NCBI RefSeq assembly: GCF_003668555.1
Contig: NZ_RCWN01000001.1
Coordinates: 1,412,501-1,476,500, forward strand
Length of the DNA: 64,000 nucleotides
Direction of reading: 5' to 3'
Source of the DNA: Notoacmeibacter ruber
GTDB taxonomy: Bacteria > Pseudomonadota > Alphaproteobacteria > Rhizobiales > Rhizobiaceae
Within the stretch, counting starts at the first letter, position 1. Each line of letters starts with the position of its first letter. Below, one piece after another: positions 59,616-64,000 of the stretch. The notes below the pieces were generated by a model. It saw only the letters and a program-made list of their open reading frames with translations, was not told where the DNA came from and made no database searches. The translations under genes were made by a program, and so were the position numbers.

Positions 59616-60062
59616 TTAGGCCGCTTCCTCGGCGCGCTTCTTCTCGATCTGGTCGAGACAGTCGATCACGGCATCGAAGGTCAACATCGTCGACGCATGA
59701 CGCGCTTTGTAATCACGAACAGGTTGAAGATATTTCAGATCAGCGAAGCGCCCTTCTGGCGGCGCGCCGTTCTCTTTGAGCATGGCACGTAGCGCTTCAC
59801 CGGCTTCGCGAATTTCATCGGCGCTTGCGCCCACGACATTCTGTGCCATGATCGAAGAGGAGGCCTGTCCAAGCGCGCAGGCTTTCACCTCATGCGCGAA
59901 ATCGCTGACGACGCCGTCCTCCATCGCAAGGTCAACAGTGACCTTGGAGCCACAGAGCTTGGAATGGGCGGTCGCGGTCGCCTCTGGATCCGCGAGGCGT
60001 CCCGTCCGAGAGATATTGCCTGCAAAGCCGAGAATTTTCTCGTTGTAAACGTCGTCGATCAT
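59616..60062 (-). CDS. iron-sulfur cluster assembly scaffold protein (IscU/NifU-N fold)
   Basis: A 148-aa U-type scaffold on which [2Fe-2S] clusters are built. Cys37 (SKLCGSK) and Cys62 ([11 protein letters not shown]) match the first two scaffold cysteines. The third, in the usual H-C-S motif, is alanine here (RHAST, H122-A123), and the only other cysteine is Cys135. The rest of the fold is clear ([31 protein letters not shown]). ATG 60062 starts at the family's point. Whether the variant still scaffolds clusters is open; it may be a specialised or trafficking form. yidD follows 4 bp later. Confidence 0.88.
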   Translation of the reverse strand: MIDDVYNEKILGFAGNISRTGRLADPEATATAHSKLCGSKVTVDLAMEDGVVSDFAHEVKACALGQASSSIMAQNVVGASADEIREAGEALRAMLKENGAPPEGRFADLKYLQPVRDYKARHASTMLTFDAVIDCLDQIEKKRAEEAA

Positions 60063-60238
60063 GGGCGCCTTCCGTTTCCGGATACCTTCACCTATATAGG
60101 GGCCGAAGCCGCAGACCGGCAAGGTATGGACATATTGAAAATCAAGCCGGTCAGGCCGGGTTTCCACACCCCGGGCACCAGCTGTTTCGACCGTTCAACT
60201 CGTCGCGCCATCGAGCGGGACTACGGGAGATACTTATC

Positions 60239-60868
60239 ATGGACGCCACCATCCATAAATTCCTCGACAAGAGCGACAAGAATGAACGCCCGACGCGTTC
60301 CGAGGCGGAAGAAGCGGTGCGGACCCTGCTTCGCTATATCGGCGAAGATGAGACACGCGAAGGGCTTCAGGATACGCCATCGCGTGTGGTGCGCGCCTAT
60401 GAGGAGATGTTCGCCGGCTATGAGCAGGACCCCGAACAGATTCTTGGGCGCACCTTCGAGGAGGTTGCCGGCTACAAGGATATCGTCCTGATCCGCGATA
60501 TCGCCTTCCACTCGCATTGCGAGCACCACATGGTGCCGATCCATGGCAAGGCCCACATCGCTTATCTGCCCGACGGTAAGGTGCTTGGCCTTTCCAAGGT
60601 CGCCCGACTGGTCGACGTCTTCGCCCATCGCCTCCAGACCCAGGAGGCCATGACCGCCCAGATCGCCGATCAGATCCAGTCCGTGCTGCAACCTCTTGGC
60701 GTCGCGATCATGATCGAAGCGGAACATATGTGCATGGTGATGCGCGGTATCCGCCGCGAGGGGTCAGATACTGTGACGACTGCATTCACGGGGATTTTCT
60801 CCGACGAGGCCTCCGAACGCGCCCGCTTCTTCGATCTGATAAGAACCGGTTCGGGACGACGCTCGTAA
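60239..60868 (+). CDS. folE: GTP cyclohydrolase I
   Basis: Makes dihydroneopterin triphosphate, the first step of folate synthesis; preQ0 for queuosine (queA, tgt in this window) starts from the same product. Zinc and catalytic residues are in [20 protein letters not shown] and the [13 protein letters not shown] block. [22 protein letters not shown] is the N-terminal signature. 209 aa. It reads divergently from the Fe-S scaffold gene. Confidence 0.97.
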   Translation: MDATIHKFLDKSDKNERPTRSEAEEAVRTLLRYIGEDETREGLQDTPSRVVRAYEEMFAGYEQDPEQILGRTFEEVAGYKDIVLIRDIAFHSHCEHHMVPIHGKAHIAYLPDGKVLGLSKVARLVDVFAHRLQTQEAMTAQIADQIQSVLQPLGVAIMIEAEHMCMVMRGIRREGSDTVTTAFTGIFSDEASERARFFDLIRTGSGRRS

Positions 60869-60887
60869 AAAACGCTAGGCAAATTAA

Positions 60888-61352
60888 GTGTCCAACGACG
60901 ACTATCGTTTTCCCGCCCCACCGCGCGAGAAGACCGAACTTGAAGAGGGAGCGCTCTTCTCTCCGCGCTTCGACGCGAACGGCCTCGTCACGGCAGTCGT
61001 GACGGATGCGGAAGACAATACTCTCCTGATGGTCGCCCATATGAACGCGGAAGCGCTGTCGAAGACCCTTTCGACCGGCATCGCGCATTACTGGTCGCGC
61101 TCCAGGCAGTCGCTCTGGAAGAAAGGCGAGACCTCCGGCAATCGTCAGCACGTCATCGAAATGCGCACCGATTGCGATCAGGATGTGGTTCACCTCAAAG
61201 TACGGGTCGAAGGACACGCTGCGACGTGCCACACTGGGCGGCGCTCGTGCTTCTATCGCATAGTGTTGACCGATGACGGCGAGGCCCGCCTCGAACATGA
61301 TGGCAGCGCGCCGCTCTTCGAAATCGACGAGGTCTATGGCAGGAAGGGCTGA
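60888..61352 (+). CDS. hisI: phosphoribosyl-AMP cyclohydrolase
   Basis: Third step of histidine synthesis. [21 protein letters not shown], the signature [19 protein letters not shown] and the zinc cysteines in [21 protein letters not shown] are present. The start is GTG 60888 (MSNDDYRF), 19 bases after folE; no in-frame ATG lies before the conserved region. It is the separate HisI form, not fused to HisE. Confidence 0.96.
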   Translation: MSNDDYRFPAPPREKTELEEGALFSPRFDANGLVTAVVTDAEDNTLLMVAHMNAEALSKTLSTGIAHYWSRSRQSLWKKGETSGNRQHVIEMRTDCDQDVVHLKVRVEGHAATCHTGRRSCFYRIVLTDDGEARLEHDGSAPLFEIDEVYGRKG

Positions 61353-61381
61353 GAGAGCCCTTCCGATTCGCGCGGAGACCG

Positions 61382-62269
61382 ATGGATCAGCGCAGCCACG
61401 TTCCAGACCATCATCCAGACGGCATCGCTTTGGCGCTCGGCGGCGGCATCGGCCGTGGCTGGATTCACATCGGCGTTCTGAGAGCGCTGGATGAAGGCCG
61501 AATTCCTATCAATATGATTGCCGGCACTTCGATCGGCGCGATCGTCGCCGGCGCTTATCTGGCCGGCAAGCTCGATGAACTCGAAGCCTTTGCCCGGGCA
61601 GCGACATGGCGGCGTATGTTCGGCCTCTTTGATCTGCGGTGGGGCGGCCAAGGCCTCGTGACGGGCGCGAAGATCGAGCGCCTCCTGCGCGCATCACTCG
61701 GCGAGATGCAGATCGATGATCTCGACCGTCCGTTCGTCGCCACGGCAACAAGCCTGCCCGGCGGCGAGGAAGTCTGGATCAGTTCCGGCAGTCTGGTCAT
61801 GGCGATGCGCGCCTCTTACGCCGTACCCGGCATATTCGAGCCGATCAGCTGGGGAAACCGAATGCTCGTCGATGGTGCTTTGACCGCGCCGTTGCCGGTG
61901 CGCGCCTGCCGGCTGCACAGCCCCTGCCCAGTTGTCGGCGTAACGCTCTCCGGCGACCCCGGCGTCCGCGAAATCGTCATCGAAGAAGCCAGTATCGATA
62001 CCGACCCGTCCAGCGTCTACAAATCGTCGGGCGTGCAATCCTCCGGTGGTCAGCTCGGCTTCGGCGGCGTGATTCTCCGGTCTTTTGCCGTCCTGCAGGA
62101 TCAGATCATACAATCGCTGATGCTCAGCTCGCCGCCGGACATGCTGCTGGCTCCCCCGAGCCAGACCATCGGACTTCTCGACTTTCACCGCGCGGATGAA
62201 GCCATCACGATCGGCTACGAGTCCACGATGGCCCAGATCGACGAGATACGCGCCTTTGCGAATGCATAA
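61382..62269 (+). CDS. patatin-like phospholipase family protein
   Basis: A 295-aa alpha/beta serine hydrolase of the bacterial patatin/RssA-like group. The oxyanion loop is GGGIGRG (residues 20-26), the nucleophile lies in GTSIG (Ser50) and the catalytic Asp in DGA (Asp164). There is no signal peptide or membrane anchor, which suggests cytoplasmic or membrane-peripheral lipid hydrolysis. The C-terminal third has a region of repeated SS-G stretches. It follows hisI by 29 bp on the same strand. Confidence 0.92.
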   Translation: MDQRSHVPDHHPDGIALALGGGIGRGWIHIGVLRALDEGRIPINMIAGTSIGAIVAGAYLAGKLDELEAFARAATWRRMFGLFDLRWGGQGLVTGAKIERLLRASLGEMQIDDLDRPFVATATSLPGGEEVWISSGSLVMAMRASYAVPGIFEPISWGNRMLVDGALTAPLPVRACRLHSPCPVVGVTLSGDPGVREIVIEEASIDTDPSSVYKSSGVQSSGGQLGFGGVILRSFAVLQDQIIQSLMLSSPPDMLLAPPSQTIGLLDFHRADEAITIGYESTMAQIDEIRAFANA

Positions 62270-62333
62270 TCCGATTTAAATCAGCACCCTAAGACGATAT
62301 TTCGATTCAAATTCTCAATCGCCTGAAGCGCTC

Positions 62334-64000
62334 TCACGTGATCTCCGCGGCATCGTCGACCCGAAACTGAACACGTCTTTGTCCGTTCCAGTGATTGACG
62401 CTGAGGGTTCCCGCAAAGTGCAGTGTTTCACCCTGTCGATTCCTGAGAAAGCGACCGAGATCGTTATCGGCGCAGCGAAAGGCGACGGCATCGAGACGAC
62501 CGCCACTCTGTGAGCGAAGAGAAAGGCGGAGGTGGGCACCATCCCTTCCCATGCTCGCGATGTTCTCCATCCGGTGCCGCGCGAGAACGAAGAACGGGCT
62601 GGAATGGCCGGCACCGTACGGTCCTGCCGCCTCGATCCTGTCGCAGAGATCGATCGTCAGGCCTTCCGCGCTGAGCGATCCATCGATCCGACGTGCGGCG
62701 GCTTGGCGTAGTACCGCAACAAGCCTCGCCAGCCTGTCTTCCAGAAAGCTGCGAAAACCTCCCAATTGCTCTCGCTGGATTGTGATGCCGGCCGCCATCG
62801 CGTGGCCGCCGCCCTTTGCTAGAAGACCACGCTCGACGGCTTCCCGAACAATCTTACCGAGATCGACCCCGGCGATCGACCGGCCTGAGCCGGTGCCTTT
62901 TCCATTGCGGTCGAATGCGATTGCAAAGGCAGGCCGGCCGAAACCGTCTTTCAGGCGGGAGGCCAGGAGGCCGACCACGCCAGGATGGAAACGATCGCTC
63001 TCGGCGATGAGCACGGCAGGCCCATCGCCTCTGAGAGTTTCAGCCTCGGCCTGGGCTCGCGCGACAGCCAGCATCTCGGCTTCCATCGCCTGGCGTTCAC
63101 TGTTGAGCCCATCCAGCTTTTCGGCGATCGATTCCGCTTCGGTTGAATCCTCGGTCAGCAGCAGTCGCGAGCCGAGCGAGGCATCACCGATGCGGCCGCC
63201 CGCATTGATGCGCGGACCCAGAATGAAGCCAAAATGGAAGGGCCGCAGAGGTTCTCCCAATCGCGCCACCTTCGAGAGGGCAGCAAGACCAGGATTATCC
63301 TGGCGGCGGGCAACATCCAGGCCTCGGACGACGAAAGCGCGATTGACGCCGACAAGGGGAACAACGTCACAAACCGTCGCCATCGCAACGAGATCAAGAA
63401 GACCCATAAGATCAGGGACCGTCTGTCCCCCATCGCGCAGCACACTGTTTGCCGCGACTAGGGCCAGAAAGGTGACACCAGCCGCGCACAGGTGCCCCTG
63501 CCCAGACACATCGTCCTCCCGGTTCGGATTGACCACGGCGAACGCTTCCGCTGGCATGGGACCGGATGGCTGATGGTGATCCAGCACCACGACATCGGCA
63601 CCTGCCGACTTCGCCGCAGCGATGGCTTCAGCGCTATTGGTCCCGCAGTCCACCGTCACGATCAGCGAGGCTTCGCGCGCAAGCGCTTCCATCGCCGGTG
63701 CATTCGGGCCGTAACCCTCGAAAATGCGGTCGGGAATATGGATGGCCGCTTCAGTGCCGAAAGACCGAAACCATCGCGCGAGAATGGCGGCCGAGGCGGC
63801 ACCATCGACATCGTAGTCCCCGAAAATCGCGACCCGTTCTGCCGTGCGCGCCGCCAGAGCAAGCCTCTCGGCCGCAGGAGCCATATCGGTCAATGTTCTG
63901 GGGTCCGGCAGGAGATCGCGTATGGTCGGTTTAAGGAAACCGGCGGCGGCCTGTTGCTCCACCTTTCGCCCCGCGAGGATGCGCGCCACGATCTCGTCGA
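62334..64000 (-). CDS. recJ: single-stranded-DNA-specific exonuclease RecJ, 5'-truncated by window edge
   Basis: 5'-3' ssDNA exonuclease of recombination and mismatch repair. The frame runs off the window end (DEIVARILAGRKV at the edge), so the start lies beyond 64000; about 555 codons are visible of the usual ~590-600. The DHH catalytic motifs are FGDYDVDGAAS, VTVDCGTNS and LDHHQPSG; the DHHA1 domain has KGGGHAMAAGITI, and the C-terminal OB-fold ends at residue ~550 with the final DDAAEIT. The gene is convergent with the patatin gene. Confidence 0.95.
   Translation of the reverse strand, partial: DEIVARILAGRKVEQQAAAGFLKPTIRDLLPDPRTLTDMAPAAERLALAARTAERVAIFGDYDVDGAASAAILARWFRSFGTEAAIHIPDRIFEGYGPNAPAMEALAREASLIVTVDCGTNSAEAIAAAKSAGADVVVLDHHQPSGPMPAEAFAVVNPNREDDVSGQGHLCAAGVTFLALVAANSVLRDGGQTVPDLMGLLDLVAMATVCDVVPLVGVNRAFVVRGLDVARRQDNPGLAALSKVARLGEPLRPFHFGFILGPRINAGGRIGDASLGSRLLLTEDSTEAESIAEKLDGLNSERQAMEAEMLAVARAQAEAETLRGDGPAVLIAESDRFHPGVVGLLASRLKDGFGRPAFAIAFDRNGKGTGSGRSIAGVDLGKIVREAVERGLLAKGGGHAMAAGITIQREQLGGFRSFLEDRLARLVAVLRQAAARRIDGSLSAEGLTIDLCDRIEAAGPYGAGHSSPFFVLARHRMENIASMGRDGAHLRLSLRSQSGGRLDAVAFRCADNDLGRFLRNRQGETLHFAGTLSVNHWNGQRRVQFRVDDAAEIT

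Overview
The window is a contiguous piece of a high-G+C alphaproteobacterial chromosome, almost certainly Hyphomicrobiales (Rhizobiales). The evidence is the gene content and order: mipZ instead of a Min system, EipB, DUF1489, DUF2336, phasin, and rpsB-tsf-pyrH-frr-uppS-cdsA-rseP-bamA-lpxD-fabZ-lpxA-lpxI-lpxB next to gltA, plus a direct-repeat GAAC-N7-GAAC SOS box before lexA. The order matches what I remember of Sinorhizobium/Agrobacterium chromosomes. Genus and species cannot be named from this alone.

Layout. 1-5.5 kb: the 3' part of parE, the periplasmic envelope protein EipB, then ridA, a glycerophosphodiester phosphodiesterase, a FemAB/GNAT-like protein and a HIT hydrolase. 5.6-9 kb: clpS-clpA (adaptor plus unfoldase) and a phasin. 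9-13 kb: a D,D-carboxypeptidase with a SPOR domain, a small basic protein, mipZ, DUF1489 and a tiny membrane protein. 13-17.5 kb: a DUF1624 acyltransferase, an isoprenylcysteine-type methyltransferase, a LiuR-like MerR regulator, mgtE and two small envelope proteins. 17.5-25.6 kb: queA-tgt (queuosine), lemA-DUF2207, pyrG, secG, tpiA. 25.7-32 kb: the ppiD-trpD-trpC-moaC-moeA-lexA run on the plus strand. 32-37.4 kb: comEC, divergent from gltX; then gltA. 37.4-50.6 kb: one long minus-strand block for translation factors, nucleotide/isoprenoid/phospholipid synthesis, outer-membrane assembly and lipid A. 50.6-52.5 kb: the only clearly accessory stretch, with non-coding flanks around one lower-G+C metalloprotease-like gene. 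52.5-64 kb: DUF2336, flavin reductase, nitroreductase, a secreted three-repeat protein, a K+ channel, thrS, yidD, a Fe-S scaffold, folE, hisI, a patatin and the start-truncated recJ.

How the genes work together. The largest theme is envelope biogenesis: lpxD, fabZ, lpxA, lpxI and lpxB build lipid A. bamA and rseP handle outer-membrane protein insertion and stress proteolysis. cdsA and uppS supply CDP-diacylglycerol and undecaprenyl-PP, and yidD, secG and ppiD serve protein export. The second theme is translation (rpsB, tsf, frr, thrS, gltX, tgt, queA). ClpS/ClpA handle N-degron proteolysis.

No CRISPR array, insertion sequence, prophage, rRNA or tRNA was recognised. I do not see a convincing new multi-gene system. 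The best leads are: a Tgt whose zinc site has lost three of four ligands in perfect register; the lone HExxH gene at 51.2-52.3 kb with its flanking inverted repeats; a U-type Fe-S scaffold with Ala in place of the third cysteine; a secreted protein with three internal repeats; and several palindromic candidate operators.
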